Positions 31,101 through 40,125 of a stretch of 64,000 nucleotides of DNA are shown piece by piece; the stretch's first letter is position 1, and each line of letters opens with the position of its first letter. Both the position numbers and the translations under genes were made by a program. Source of the stretch: Streptomyces sp. CB02058 (GTDB lineage Bacteria; Actinomycetota; Actinomycetes; Streptomycetales; Streptomycetaceae); the NCBI RefSeq assembly GCF_001905505.1, contig NZ_LIPG01000008.1, forward strand, positions 62,001 through 126,000. The letters run 5' to 3'. Under the pieces are notes generated by a model, which saw nothing but the letters and a program-made list of their open reading frames with translations, was not told the DNA's origin and did no database searches.

Positions 31101-32120
31101 ATGTCCAAGCACCGCCCCACGATCGCCGACATCGCGCGCCGCGCCGGGGTGTCGAAGGTGGCGGTGTCGTACGCCCTCAACGACCGCCCCGGGGTCTCCC
31201 CCGCGACGCGCGCCTCCATCAAGGCCATCGCGCAGGAGATCGGCTGGCGCCCCAACAGCGCGGCCCGGGCCCTCACCCGTGCGCGGGCCGACACCGTGGG
31301 GCTCGCGCTGTCCCGGCCCGCCAGGATGCTCGGGGTCGAGCCGTTCTTCATGGAGCTGATCAGCGGCATCGAGACCGAGCTGTCGGCGCGCGGCTGCGCC
31401 CTGCTCCTCCAGGTCGTCACCGACCCCGCGCAGGAGCTGGAGATGTACCGCCGCTGGTGGGGCGAGGGCCGGGTGGACGGGGTCTTCGTCGTCGATGTCC
31501 GCTCCCCCGATCCGCGCATCGAGGGCATCACCGAGCTGGGCATGCCCGCCGTCGTGATCGGCGACCCGTCCGCGGCGGGGCCGCTCACACCCGTCTGGTC
31601 GGACGAGCGGGCGGCGCTGCGGGACACCCTGACGTATCTGGCCGCGCTCGGTCATCGCTCGATCGCCCGGGTCGCCGGGCTGCCCGAGCTGACGCACACC
31701 CAGCTGCGCGACCGCGCCCAGCGCGAGCTCAGCGCCGAACTCGGCCTCGACGAGCCGGTGGTGGTGCACACCGACTACTCCGGCGAGGAGGGCGCGCACG
31801 CCACACGGCGGCTGATCAGCTCGGCCGCGCGCCCCACCGCCGTGCTCTACGACAACGACATCATGGCCGTCGCCGGCCTCTCCGTCGCCCAGGAGATGGG
31901 ACTCGACGTGCCGGGCGACCTCTCGCTGGTCGCCTGGGACGACTCCCAGCTCTCCCGCGTCGTACGGCCCCCGCTGACGGCTCTGAGCAGGGACATCCCC
32001 GCGTACGGCACCCACGCGGCCCGTACCCTCCTGGCGATGGTGGCCGACGGCACCGCCCCCGGGTTCGAGGACGCGGCGGCCCGGCTGGTGCCCCGGGGGT
32101 CCACCGCGCCCCCGCGCTGA
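31101..32120 (+). CDS. LacI-family transcriptional regulator
   Basis: A 339-residue repressor. The N-terminal helix-turn-helix (PTIADIARRAGVSKVAVSYA, hinge helix NSAARALTRARADT) is followed by a periplasmic-binding-protein-like sensor (about residues 60-335: FFMELISGIETELSARGCAL, VDGVFVVDVRSPDPRI, AVLYDNDIMAVAG, SLVAWDDSQLSRVVRPPLTA). ATG 31101 has GAGG seven bases upstream. It is divergent from the transporter/mannosidase operon and most likely represses it until a mannoside inducer binds. Confidence 0.93.
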   Translation: MSKHRPTIADIARRAGVSKVAVSYALNDRPGVSPATRASIKAIAQEIGWRPNSAARALTRARADTVGLALSRPARMLGVEPFFMELISGIETELSARGCALLLQVVTDPAQELEMYRRWWGEGRVDGVFVVDVRSPDPRIEGITELGMPAVVIGDPSAAGPLTPVWSDERAALRDTLTYLAALGHRSIARVAGLPELTHTQLRDRAQRELSAELGLDEPVVVHTDYSGEEGAHATRRLISSAARPTAVLYDNDIMAVAGLSVAQEMGLDVPGDLSLVAWDDSQLSRVVRPPLTALSRDIPAYGTHAARTLLAMVADGTAPGFEDAAARLVPRGSTAPPR

Positions 32121-32310
32121 GGTCCAGGACCGCGGGGCCTGGGCCGGCGGATCTCGGGGTCGCTCTCCTACCTCAGGACTACGCCGCCGCGCCGCGGGTG
32201 CGACTCAAGAGGGCCCCGGGAACGGGCACGGGGGCTGACGACCCGGCGCGATACGGCGGCGACGATGGTGGGGTCCCCGCGAAGCAGTCGTCCGAACCAG
32301 GAGTACCCCC

Positions 32311-33078
32311 GTGACCACCACCACCGTTCACCGCACCACCGCGGTCGCCGCCCGCGCCACGGAGCTGTCGAAGGTCTACGGCCAGGGGGAGACCCAGGTG
32401 GTCGCCCTGGACCGGGTGACCGTGGACTTCCCGCAGGGCGAGTTCACCGCGATCATGGGCCCCTCGGGCTCCGGCAAGTCCACGCTGATGCACTGCGTGG
32501 CCGGTCTCGACAGCTTCAGCAGCGGCTCCGTGCGCATCGGTGAGACGGAGCTCGGGACCCTGAAGGACAAGCAGCTCACCCAGCTGCGCCGGGACAAGAT
32601 CGGCTTCATCTTCCAGGCCTTCAACCTGCTCCCCACGCTGACCGCGCTGGAGAACATCACCCTGCCGATGGACATCGCGGGCCGTAAGCCCGATGCCGCC
32701 TGGCTGGAGAAGGTCATCGGCATGGTGGGCCTCTCGGAGCGGCTGAAGCACCGGCCCACCGAGCTCTCCGGCGGCCAGCAGCAGCGCGTGGCGGTCGCCC
32801 GCGCCCTGGCCTCCCAGCCCGAGATCATCTTCGGCGACGAGCCGACCGGGAACCTCGACTCCCGCTCCGGCGCCGAGGTCCTCGGCTTCCTGCGCAACTC
32901 GGTGCGCGAGCTCGGCCAGACCGTGGTGATGGTGACCCACGACCCGGTGGCCGCGTCCTACGCGGACCGGGTGATCTTCCTGGCGGACGGGGCCGTCGTC
33001 GACGAGATGACGCAGCCCACCGCGGACAAGGTGCTGGACCGGATGAAGGCGTTCGACGCGAAGGGCCGCACCAGCTGA
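32311..33078 (+). CDS. MacB/LolD-type ABC transporter ATPase
   Basis: A 255-residue ATPase: Walker A MGPSGSGKSTLMHCVAGLD, Q-loop FQAFNLLPTLTA, signature LSGGQQQRVAVARALA, Walker B IIFGDEPTGNLDS and switch MVTHDPVAASYAD. The LPTLTALENITLPM segment is typical of the MacB/FtsE/LolD group, which drives mechanotransmission or export rather than import. The GTG start follows CAGGAG. It is coupled to the FtsX-like permease 57 bp downstream. The upstream 190 bp contain CTACCTCAGGACTACG, which might be a response-regulator site; that is a weak guess. Confidence 0.93.
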   Translation: MTTTTVHRTTAVAARATELSKVYGQGETQVVALDRVTVDFPQGEFTAIMGPSGSGKSTLMHCVAGLDSFSSGSVRIGETELGTLKDKQLTQLRRDKIGFIFQAFNLLPTLTALENITLPMDIAGRKPDAAWLEKVIGMVGLSERLKHRPTELSGGQQQRVAVARALASQPEIIFGDEPTGNLDSRSGAEVLGFLRNSVRELGQTVVMVTHDPVAASYADRVIFLADGAVVDEMTQPTADKVLDRMKAFDAKGRTS

Positions 33079-33135
33079 CCCGGCGGCTTCCGCCCCTGCC
33101 CTCCGTACCCCGAACTCCCCCCAGGAATTGACGAC

Positions 33136-35667
33136 ATGTTCCGTACCGCCGTGCGCAATGTGCTTGCGCACAAGGCCAGGCTGCTGATGACCGTGCTCGC
33201 CGTGATGCTCGGCGTCGCCTTCGTCTCGGGCACCCTGGTCTTCACCGACACCCTCGGCAACGCCTTCCGCAACCAGTCCGCGAAGAACTACGACAAGGTC
33301 GCCGTCGCCGTCACGACCTGGGCCGAGCGCGGCGACGAGGAGACCGCCGCCGTCGACGAGGAGACGCTCGGGAAGATCCGGGACCTCGACGGCGTGGCGG
33401 AGGCCACCGGGCGGGTCTCCGGCTTCGCGGGCGTCGCCGACCCGGACGGCAAGCTCATCGGCAACGGCTGGTCCAACACCGGCTCCAACTTCGCCCCCGG
33501 CGCCGGCGGCAAGGACGCGCAGTACACGTTCACCGAGGGCACCGGGCCGGTGAAGGACGGCGAGATCGCGCTCGACAAGGAGACCGCGAGCAAGGGCGAG
33601 TACCGCGTGGGGGCCCCGGTCCGGGTCGCCACGAACGGCCCGGTGAAGGAGTACACCCTCTCCGGCGTCTTCACCACCGAGGACGGTGCCGTGAACGCGG
33701 GCGGCAGCCTCGTCCTCTTCGACACCGACGTGGCCCAGCGGCTCTACCTGCGGCCCGGCGAGTTCAAGGACGTCAGCGTCGTCGCGGAGCCCGGCGCGTC
33801 GGACACCGCGCTGCTGGCCGCGGTGAAGCCCCTCCTCCCCAAGGACGCCGAGGCCAAGACGGGCGCGGCCCTCGCGGACGAGGAGGCCGAGATGACCGAG
33901 TCCGGCCTCAAGAGCCTGAACACGATGCTGCTCGCCTTCGCAGCCATCGCGCTCTTCGTCGGTGTGTTCCTGATCGCCAACACGTTCACCATGCTCATCG
34001 CCCAGCGCACCAAGGAACTCGCCCTGATGCGCGCCGTCGGCGCCTCCCGCCGGCAGGTCAAGCGGGCCATCCTGCTGGAGGCCGGTGTCGTCGGCGTGGT
34101 CGCGTCGGTGGCCGGCTTCGCGCTCGGCGTCGGCCTCGCCACCGGACTGCGCTCCGCCATGGGCATGTTCGGCGGGAAGATCCCGGCCGGACCGCTGGTC
34201 GTCTCCCCCGTCTCGGTCGCCTCGGCGTTCGCCGTCGGTGTGCTGATCACCGTGTTCGCCGCCTGGCTGCCCGCCCGCCGCGCCGCCAAGATCCCGCCGG
34301 TGGCGGCGATGAGCAGCGTGCACGCCGTGGCCACCACCAAGTCCCTCGTCGTACGGAACTCGATCGGCGGGGTCCTCACCCTGCTCGGGTCCGCCGCGAT
34401 CATCGGCGGTGCCGCCCAGGGCGACGAGAACGGCCGCTGGCTCATCGGCGGAGGGGCGTTCCTGGCCCTGATCGGTGTCATCGTGCTCATCCCGCTGCTC
34501 TCGCGGCCGGTGATCGCCCTCTTCCGCCCGCTGCTGCGCACGGCGTTCGGGGTCTCCGGCAAGCTGGCGGCGCAGAACGCGGTCCGTAATCCGCGGCGTA
34601 CCGGAGCCACCGCCTCCGCCCTGGCGATCGGTCTCACCCTGGTCACCGGCATCTCGGTGCTCGGAGTCACGCTGGGCCAGGCCATCGACAAGATGACGAC
34701 GGACAACATCCGGGCCGACTACATGGTCTCGATGGCCAGCGGGGAGCCGCTCGACGAGACGGCCCTCACCGCCCTGCGCAAGGCCGACGGCGTCGCCGCG
34801 GCCTCCCCCCAGCGGTCGGTCTGGCTGACCGTCGGCAAGGAGGAGGGCGTCTCGGCCTCCGGAGTCACCCCGGGTGACGTCGAGAAGGTCTTCGCCCTGA
34901 AGACGGTCTCCGGTTCGCTCTCCTCCCTGAAGGACGGCGAGATCGCCGTCGACCGCAAGACCGCGAAGTCGCACGGCTGGAAGACCGGCGACAGCGTCCC
35001 CGTGACGTACCAGGACGAGAAGAAGGAGACCCTGAAGGTCGGCGCGCTCTACGAGGGCAACGAGTTCCTCTCCCCCGTCCTGATCTCCGAGGACCTCGTC
35101 GACCCGCACGAGACCCTGTCGGACATCCGTGAGGTCTGGCTGACCATGGACGGCGGCCAGAGCGAAGCCAACGAGCAGGCCGTCGTGGACGCGCTCGGCG
35201 ACAACCCCGCGATGAGCGTCATGGACCGCCAGGGCATCCGGGACATGTTCGGCGGGTTCATCAACACGGCGCTGAACATCATGTACGGGCTGCTGGCGAT
35301 GGCCCTGGTCATCGCGGTCCTCGGCGTCGTCAACACGCTCGCCATGTCGGTCTACGAACGCCAGCAGGAGATCGGCATGCTGCGCGCCATCGGCCTGGAC
35401 CGGCGCAGGGTCAAGCGCATGATCCGGCTGGAGGCCGTCGTCATCTCGCTCTTCGGGGCAGTGATCGGTGTGGGCCTCGGCACGTTCCTCGGCTGGGCCA
35501 TCGGGAAGAGCCTGTCCTCCTCGATCCCGGGCTACGCCCTGGTCATCCCGTGGGACCGGCTCGCCGTCTTCCTCGTCCTCGCGGGCCTGGTGGGCGTCCT
35601 GGCCTCCCTCTGGCCGGCCCGCAGCGGCGCGAAGCTGAACATGCTGACCGCGATCAAGACGGAGTAG
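33136..35667 (+). CDS. FtsX/MacB-type ABC transporter permease, two-domain
   Basis: An 843-residue permease. An N-terminal helix (KARLLMTVLAVMLGVAFVSG) and an extracytoplasmic MacB-like domain precede the first FtsX block (AFAAIALFVGVFLIANTFTM, then RTKELALMRAVGASRRQVKRAILLEA). A second half follows VRNPRRTGATASALAIGLTL and ends in another FtsX block (ALVIAVLGVVNTLAMSVYER, EIGMLRAIGLDRRRVKRMIR). This duplicated layout is typical of Streptomyces exporters of unknown substrate, often induced by envelope stress. A paralogue lies at the right end of the window. Confidence 0.93.
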   Translation: MFRTAVRNVLAHKARLLMTVLAVMLGVAFVSGTLVFTDTLGNAFRNQSAKNYDKVAVAVTTWAERGDEETAAVDEETLGKIRDLDGVAEATGRVSGFAGVADPDGKLIGNGWSNTGSNFAPGAGGKDAQYTFTEGTGPVKDGEIALDKETASKGEYRVGAPVRVATNGPVKEYTLSGVFTTEDGAVNAGGSLVLFDTDVAQRLYLRPGEFKDVSVVAEPGASDTALLAAVKPLLPKDAEAKTGAALADEEAEMTESGLKSLNTMLLAFAAIALFVGVFLIANTFTMLIAQRTKELALMRAVGASRRQVKRAILLEAGVVGVVASVAGFALGVGLATGLRSAMGMFGGKIPAGPLVVSPVSVASAFAVGVLITVFAAWLPARRAAKIPPVAAMSSVHAVATTKSLVVRNSIGGVLTLLGSAAIIGGAAQGDENGRWLIGGGAFLALIGVIVLIPLLSRPVIALFRPLLRTAFGVSGKLAAQNAVRNPRRTGATASALAIGLTLVTGISVLGVTLGQAIDKMTTDNIRADYMVSMASGEPLDETALTALRKADGVAAASPQRSVWLTVGKEEGVSASGVTPGDVEKVFALKTVSGSLSSLKDGEIAVDRKTAKSHGWKTGDSVPVTYQDEKKETLKVGALYEGNEFLSPVLISEDLVDPHETLSDIREVWLTMDGGQSEANEQAVVDALGDNPAMSVMDRQGIRDMFGGFINTALNIMYGLLAMALVIAVLGVVNTLAMSVYERQQEIGMLRAIGLDRRRVKRMIRLEAVVISLFGAVIGVGLGTFLGWAIGKSLSSSIPGYALVIPWDRLAVFLVLAGLVGVLASLWPARSGAKLNMLTAIKTE

Positions 35668-35685
35668 CCCCTCCGGCTCCGTACG

Positions 35686-35719
35686 GGAAGGGCCGGTACC
35701 CGCGGGTACCGGCCCTTCC
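35686..35719. terminator. Terminator between ABC exporter and cfa
   Basis: A 15-bp perfect stem (GGAAGGGCCGGTACC and its complement) with a CGCG loop, lying between two convergent genes. Confidence 0.9.
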
Positions 35720-35737
35720 GTGTGTGCGGAGCAGCCG

Positions 35738-37042
35738 TCAGCCCCCGGCCGACGCCGTCCAGTCACGGGCCCGCAGCGGCATGTCCGCGGCGCCGCCCTC
35801 CCGTGGACGCACCACGAGGATCTGGTTGACGCCGATCTTGTTGTGCTCGAAGGAGAGCGCGGAGGCCGCCATGTAGAGCCGCCACACCCTGGCGCGTCCG
35901 GGCGAGGTGGCCCGTACGGCCTCCTTCCAGTTGTTCTCCAGGTTGGTCACCCACTGGCGGAGGGTCAGCGCGTAGTGCTCACGGATCGCCTCGACGTCAC
36001 GGGCCTCGAAGCCGGCCTCCTCCAGGGTGGCGACGGTGCGGCCGACCGGGGCCAGTTCGCCGTCGGGGAAGACGTAGGCGTCGATGAAGTCGTCGATGCG
36101 GTAGGCGGTCTCGTCCTTCTCGGGGCGGCGGGCGATCTGGTGGTTGAGCAGACGGCCGCCGGGCTTGAGGAGTGCGTAGAGGTCGTCGGCGTACTCACGG
36201 AAGCGGACCGAGCCGACGTGCTCGGCCATGCCGATCGACGAGACGGCGTCGTACGGGCCGTCCCTGACGTCCCGGTAGTCCTGGACCCGGATCTCGATCC
36301 GGTCGGTGAGGCCCTCCTCGGCGATGCGCTTACGGGCGAAGGCGGCCTGTTCGGTGGAGAGGGTCACACCGGTGACCCGGGCGCCGTACTCGCGGGCCGC
36401 GTGGATGGCCATGGAGCCCCAGCCGCAGCCGACGTCCAGGAGCCGGTCGCCCTCCTTCAGGGCGAGCTTGCGGCAGACGAGGTCGAGCTTGTCCCGCTGG
36501 GCCTCTTCGAGGGTCCGGCCGTCCTGCCAGTAGGCGCACGAGTAGACCATGGACGGGCCGAGGACCATGGCGTAGAAGTCGTTGCCCACGTCGTAGTGGT
36601 GGCTGATGGCCGCCTTGTCGCGGCGCTTGGTGTGCAGCGCGCCGGTGCGGCGTCTGACCTCCTCCGCGGGCGGGGCCGGCGGCGGCCAGGGCCCGGCCAG
36701 CTGGACGAGGCCGCGGGCGAAGGCCCGGACCTTCGGGTCGCGGACGGGATGGACGGTGTCCTTGGCGTCGGCGCCGCGTTCCCAGAGCAGCGAGGCCAGG
36801 GAGTCCAGGACGGCGTACAGATCACCGTCCACGTCGATCTCGCCGGCCACCCAGGCGCGGGCCAGGCCCAGTTCGCCCGGCTTCCAGAGCAGGCGCCGCA
36901 GGGCGCGGCGGTGGCGCAGGACGAGGACGGGGGCACCCGGCGGCCCGGATTCGCTGCCGTCCCACGCCCTGATCCGGACGGGCAGGGGCTCCCCCAGCAA
37001 CTCTTCGGCAAGAGCGGTCAGCCGCGATGCGGCGTCGGCCAT
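35738..37042 (-). CDS. Cyclopropane-fatty-acyl-phospholipid synthase family methyltransferase
   Basis: A 434-residue SAM-dependent enzyme. An N-terminal lipid-binding region (residues 1-130) is followed by the CFA methyltransferase core: KAAISHHYDVGNDFYAMVLG, SAM motif LLDVGCGWGSMAIHAA, GVTLSTEQAAFARKR, IGMAEHVGSVRFREYA and C-terminal NNWKEAV..VWRLYMAASALSFE. It methylenates or methylates unsaturated acyl chains of membrane phospholipids. The ATG at 37042 has GGAGGTG eight bases upstream; ATG 37051 lacks this spacing. Confidence 0.93.
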   Translation of the reverse strand: MADAASRLTALAEELLGEPLPVRIRAWDGSESGPPGAPVLVLRHRRALRRLLWKPGELGLARAWVAGEIDVDGDLYAVLDSLASLLWERGADAKDTVHPVRDPKVRAFARGLVQLAGPWPPPAPPAEEVRRRTGALHTKRRDKAAISHHYDVGNDFYAMVLGPSMVYSCAYWQDGRTLEEAQRDKLDLVCRKLALKEGDRLLDVGCGWGSMAIHAAREYGARVTGVTLSTEQAAFARKRIAEEGLTDRIEIRVQDYRDVRDGPYDAVSSIGMAEHVGSVRFREYADDLYALLKPGGRLLNHQIARRPEKDETAYRIDDFIDAYVFPDGELAPVGRTVATLEEAGFEARDVEAIREHYALTLRQWVTNLENNWKEAVRATSPGRARVWRLYMAASALSFEHNKIGVNQILVVRPREGGAADMPLRARDWTASAGG

Positions 37043-37239
37043 GGTGCACACCTCCGTGGTGGTGTTTCCGAACGTGCCTAAATTCGCATATACGCACCCG
37101 AACCGGGCCGCGACACCTCGGGGCCGCGGCGAGGTACACCAGCCTCAACGCAACCCGGCCGCGATGCCATCCCCCGGCCGGGCAACGGAAGGGCAAAATA
37201 CCTGCACCACCCATCTAGTTGACGGCGCGCAGGCACGCC

Positions 37240-37279
37240 GAAGGGGCCGTCCGCACCACGGATGGCGGACGGCCCCTTC
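37240..37279 (-). terminator. Terminator of the NADH dehydrogenase gene
   Basis: A 15-bp stem, GAAGGGGCCGTCCGC (37240-37254) and its complement (37265-37279), with a 10-nt loop. It begins 15 bp after the stop of the ndh gene on the minus strand. Confidence 0.88.
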
Positions 37280-37294
37280 GATGACGTACGAGCG

Positions 37295-38701
37295 CTAGGA
37301 GGCCTTGGCCTTCTCGCCCTCGGTCTTGCTCTTGTCGCCGTCGGCCTTGGCCGCGACGGGCGCGGGGCTCGGCTTGGCGGCCTCGTAGAACTCCTCGCGC
37401 GGAGTCTCCATGGCGCCGAGCGAGACGACCTCGCGCTTCAGGAACATCGCCAGGGTCCAGTCGGCGAAGATCCGGATCTTACGGTTCCAGGTCGGCATGG
37501 CCATGCCGTGGTAGCCGCGGTGCATGTACCAGGCGAGACGGCCCTTGACCTTGATCTTCACCTTGCCCATGACGATCATCGCGACGCCCTTGTGCAGGCC
37601 GAGTCCGGCGACCGCACCCTTGTTGGCGTGGCTGTACTCCTTCTGCGGGAAGCCCCGCATGCCGGAGATGACGTTGTCACCGAGGACCTTGGCCTGACGC
37701 AGCGCGTGCTGGGCGTTCGGCGGGCACCAGGCGTTCGGGTTGCCCGCGCGGCGGCCGACCATGTCCGGGACCTGGGCGTTGTCGCCCGCGGCCCAGATGT
37801 AGTCGGTGCCCTGCACCTGGAGCTTCTCGGAGGTGTCCACGTGGCCTCGGGGGCCGAGCGGGAGACCGAAGCGGGCCAGGGCCGGGTTCGGCTTCACGCC
37901 GGCCGTCCACACGATCGTGCTGGAGTCGACCTCGAGGCCGTTCTTCAGCACCACGTGACCGTCGACGCAGGAGTCCATGGACGTCGAGAGGTAGACCTCG
38001 ACACCACGGCTCTCCAGGTGCTCCTTGCCGTACGCGCCCAGCTTCGGGCCGACCTCGGGAAGGATCTTGTCGGCGGCGTCGACCAGGATGAAGCGCATGT
38101 CCTCGCGCTTCACGCTGGTGTAGTACTTGGCCGCGTCGCGGGCCATGTCCTCGACCTCGCCGATGGTCTCCGCGCCGGCGAAGCCGCCGCCCACGAAGAC
38201 GAACGTCAGCGCCTTGCGGCGGACGTCCTCATCGGTCGTCGAGTCGGCCTTGTCCAGCTGCTCGAGGACGTGGTTGCGCAGGCCGATGGACTCCTCGATG
38301 CCCTTCATGCCGATGCCCTGTTCGGCGAGGCCGGGGATCGGGAAGGTGCGGGAGACCGCGCCCATCGCGATGACCAGGTAGTCGAAGGGCAGCTCGTAGG
38401 CCTCGCCGACGAGCGGCGCGACCGTGGCGACCTTGCGGTCCTGATCGATGGTCGTGACACGGCCGGTGAGAACCTCGGCCTTGGGCAGCACGCGTCGCAG
38501 CGGGACGACGACATGCCGAGGCGAGATGCTGCCGGCAGCAGCTTCGGGGAGGAAGGGCTGGTACGTCATGTACGAGCGAGGGTCGACGACCGTGACGGTC
38601 GCCTCCCCGTACCGCATCTTCTTCAGAATGCGACGAGCTGCGTACAGGCCTACGTACCCACCGCCTACAACGAGGATCCTGGGACGCTCCGTGGTGCTCA
38701 T
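37295..38701 (-). CDS. ndh: Type II NADH dehydrogenase
   Basis: A 468-residue flavoprotein. The FAD-binding GVGGGYVGLYAARR-like block (ILVVGGGYVGLYAARR) is at the N-terminus and the NADH-binding FVFVGGGFAGAETIGE near residue 170. IWAAGDNAQVPD and the membrane-associating C-terminal part (GRLAWYMHRGYHGMAMPTWN) complete NDH-2. It passes electrons from NADH to menaquinone without proton pumping. A charged Lys/Glu/Ala tail (about 30 residues) follows. ATG 38701 (MSTTERPR) is chosen over upstream in-frame starts because homology begins there. Confidence 0.93.
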   Translation of the reverse strand: MSTTERPRILVVGGGYVGLYAARRILKKMRYGEATVTVVDPRSYMTYQPFLPEAAAGSISPRHVVVPLRRVLPKAEVLTGRVTTIDQDRKVATVAPLVGEAYELPFDYLVIAMGAVSRTFPIPGLAEQGIGMKGIEESIGLRNHVLEQLDKADSTTDEDVRRKALTFVFVGGGFAGAETIGEVEDMARDAAKYYTSVKREDMRFILVDAADKILPEVGPKLGAYGKEHLESRGVEVYLSTSMDSCVDGHVVLKNGLEVDSSTIVWTAGVKPNPALARFGLPLGPRGHVDTSEKLQVQGTDYIWAAGDNAQVPDMVGRRAGNPNAWCPPNAQHALRQAKVLGDNVISGMRGFPQKEYSHANKGAVAGLGLHKGVAMIVMGKVKIKVKGRLAWYMHRGYHGMAMPTWNRKIRIFADWTLAMFLKREVVSLGAMETPREEFYEAAKPSPAPVAAKADGDKSKTEGEKAKAS

Positions 38702-39149
38702 GCCATCGAGTATCCACCCCTCCCGGGGGGCATGCTCGTGAGCCCCTTCACAAGGTATGCGCGACCCTCTGCTACACTTCGCCGCCCACGTGACCCAGGT
38801 CATGGCTTCCACGGGGAACCACGAGGTCCTGGCGAACGTTGTTCACCGCTTGTGAGCTGGCCCTTGGGGCGGCGGACGGGATGAACCAGCCGCCCGGGAC
38901 ACACCCCGGCCACACCACCGAAACGTCCCCGCACCACCGCGACACGGCCTCGGACAGGACCCTCGCGGCCCCCCGGAGGCAGAACTTCCCCCAGAGGGAC
39001 CGAATTCCTTGTGAAGAAGTTCACGAACTTCGTGGCGGCGCTCCGCGAAAGGCCCCTCCGGACGGGTCCGGAGGGGCCTTCTCGAGCTCAAAGGTGCAGG
39101 CGGGAATGCGTATGAGCAGCTTCTCACCGCGCCCGCGGGAGCACTGTGA
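38702..39149. other. 448-bp intergenic region, possible small transcript
   Basis: No convincing protein gene is present. On the plus strand a -10-like TACACT (38773-38778) is followed 270 bp later by a strong hairpin (39049-39080), so a transcript of roughly 300 nt is possible. A 34-codon frame, VKKFTNFVAALRERP.., runs from GTG 39011 to 39115, but it passes through the hairpin and has a poor ribosome-binding site. The dyad GAAGTTC-AC-GAACTTC (39016-39031) lies at its start. The promoter of ndh (minus strand) must also be here. Confidence 0.45.
39049..39080. terminator. Hairpin terminator
   Basis: A 14-bp perfect stem, AAGGCCCCTCCGGA (39049-39062), a CGGG loop and its complement (39067-39080). 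It lies 70 bp downstream of the ppx stop on the minus strand and also ends the possible plus-strand transcript. Confidence 0.85.
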
Positions 39150-40091
39150 TCACGCGGCGGACCAGGCGATCCCGTCCAGGATGTCGTGTTCGCTGACGAC
39201 GACCTCGGCGGCCCCGCTGCGCTCCATCACCGCGAGCAGGACGAGCGCGCCCGAGGCGATCACATCGACCCGGCCGGGATGCATCGCGGGGATCGCGGCG
39301 CGCTCCTCGTGCGTCGAGGCGAGCAGCCGCGCGGTGATCTCCCGGACCCGCTCCACGGAGACCCTGGAGTGGTGGATCGCCGCGGAGTCGTACTCCTCCA
39401 GCCCGAGCTCGATCGCAGCGATCGTCGTGACCGTCCCCGCCAGTCCCACCAGCGTCGCCGCGGAGGCGAGCGGCACGGTCTCGGCGGCGAGATCCAGGGC
39501 GGCGTCGATGTCCGCGCGGATCGCCGCGATCCGGTCGGGCGTCGGCGGGTCCACCACGGCGCCGTCCTGGACGAGATGACGCTCGGTCATGCGCACGCAG
39601 CCGATGTCCACCGACCGGGCGGCCTGCACCTGGTCGTCGCCCACGACGAACTCCGTGGAGCCGCCGCCGATGTCCACGACGAGATAGGGCTTCTCCAGGT
39701 GGTCGCTGCCCGCCAGCTCCTTGGTGGCGCCGTCGAAGGACAGCTGCGCCTCCTGGTCACCGGTGACGACCTCGGGCTCGACGCCCAGGATGTCCAGCAC
39801 GCCCTGGACGAACACGGCGCTGTTCTCCGCGTCCCGGGAGGCGGAGGTGGCGACGAAACGGATCCGCTCGGCGCCGAGGTCCTTGATCACGGCCGCGTAG
39901 TCGCGGCACGCGTCGAAGGTGCGCTCCAGCGCCTCCGGGGCCAGCCGGCCGGTCCGGTCGACACCCTGGCCGAGCCGGACGATCCGCATCCGGCGGTCCA
40001 GCTCGGTGAACCGCCCGGTGACGGGGTCCGCGTCCGCGACGAGCAGGCGGATGGAGTTGGTACCGCAGTCGATGGCGGCAACGCGGGTCAT
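39150..40091 (-). CDS. Ppx/GppA family exopolyphosphatase
   Basis: A 313-residue protein of the actin-like ATPase fold. The phosphate-1 loop is AIDCGTNSIRLLVAD and the phosphate-2 loop is LVVDIGGGSTEFVVGD, with ATSASRDAENS and GLAGTVTTIAAIELGL. It is short, without the C-terminal HD domain of E. coli Ppx, like mycobacterial Ppx1. It hydrolyses polyphosphate or pppGpp. ATG 40091 has AGGAG upstream. It follows the DUF501 gene with a 34-bp gap, as part of an eno-downstream group. Confidence 0.93.
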   Translation of the reverse strand: MTRVAAIDCGTNSIRLLVADADPVTGRFTELDRRMRIVRLGQGVDRTGRLAPEALERTFDACRDYAAVIKDLGAERIRFVATSASRDAENSAVFVQGVLDILGVEPEVVTGDQEAQLSFDGATKELAGSDHLEKPYLVVDIGGGSTEFVVGDDQVQAARSVDIGCVRMTERHLVQDGAVVDPPTPDRIAAIRADIDAALDLAAETVPLASAATLVGLAGTVTTIAAIELGLEEYDSAAIHHSRVSVERVREITARLLASTHEERAAIPAMHPGRVDVIASGALVLLAVMERSGAAEVVVSEHDILDGIAWSAA

Positions 40092-40125
40092 GGGGCTCCT
40101 GTGGTTGTACGGGGACCGCGCGGGG

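Noticed and set aside
32179..35766. 1195-residue minus-strand frame opposite the ABC exporter
   Set aside because: A shadow of the ATPase and permease genes: no domain and biased Gly/Asp/Arg/Val composition.
38843..39127. 94-residue minus-strand frame in the Ndh-Ppx gap
   Set aside because: Pro/Arg/Ser/Gly-rich composition without domain or ribosome-binding site, and it passes through a strong hairpin.
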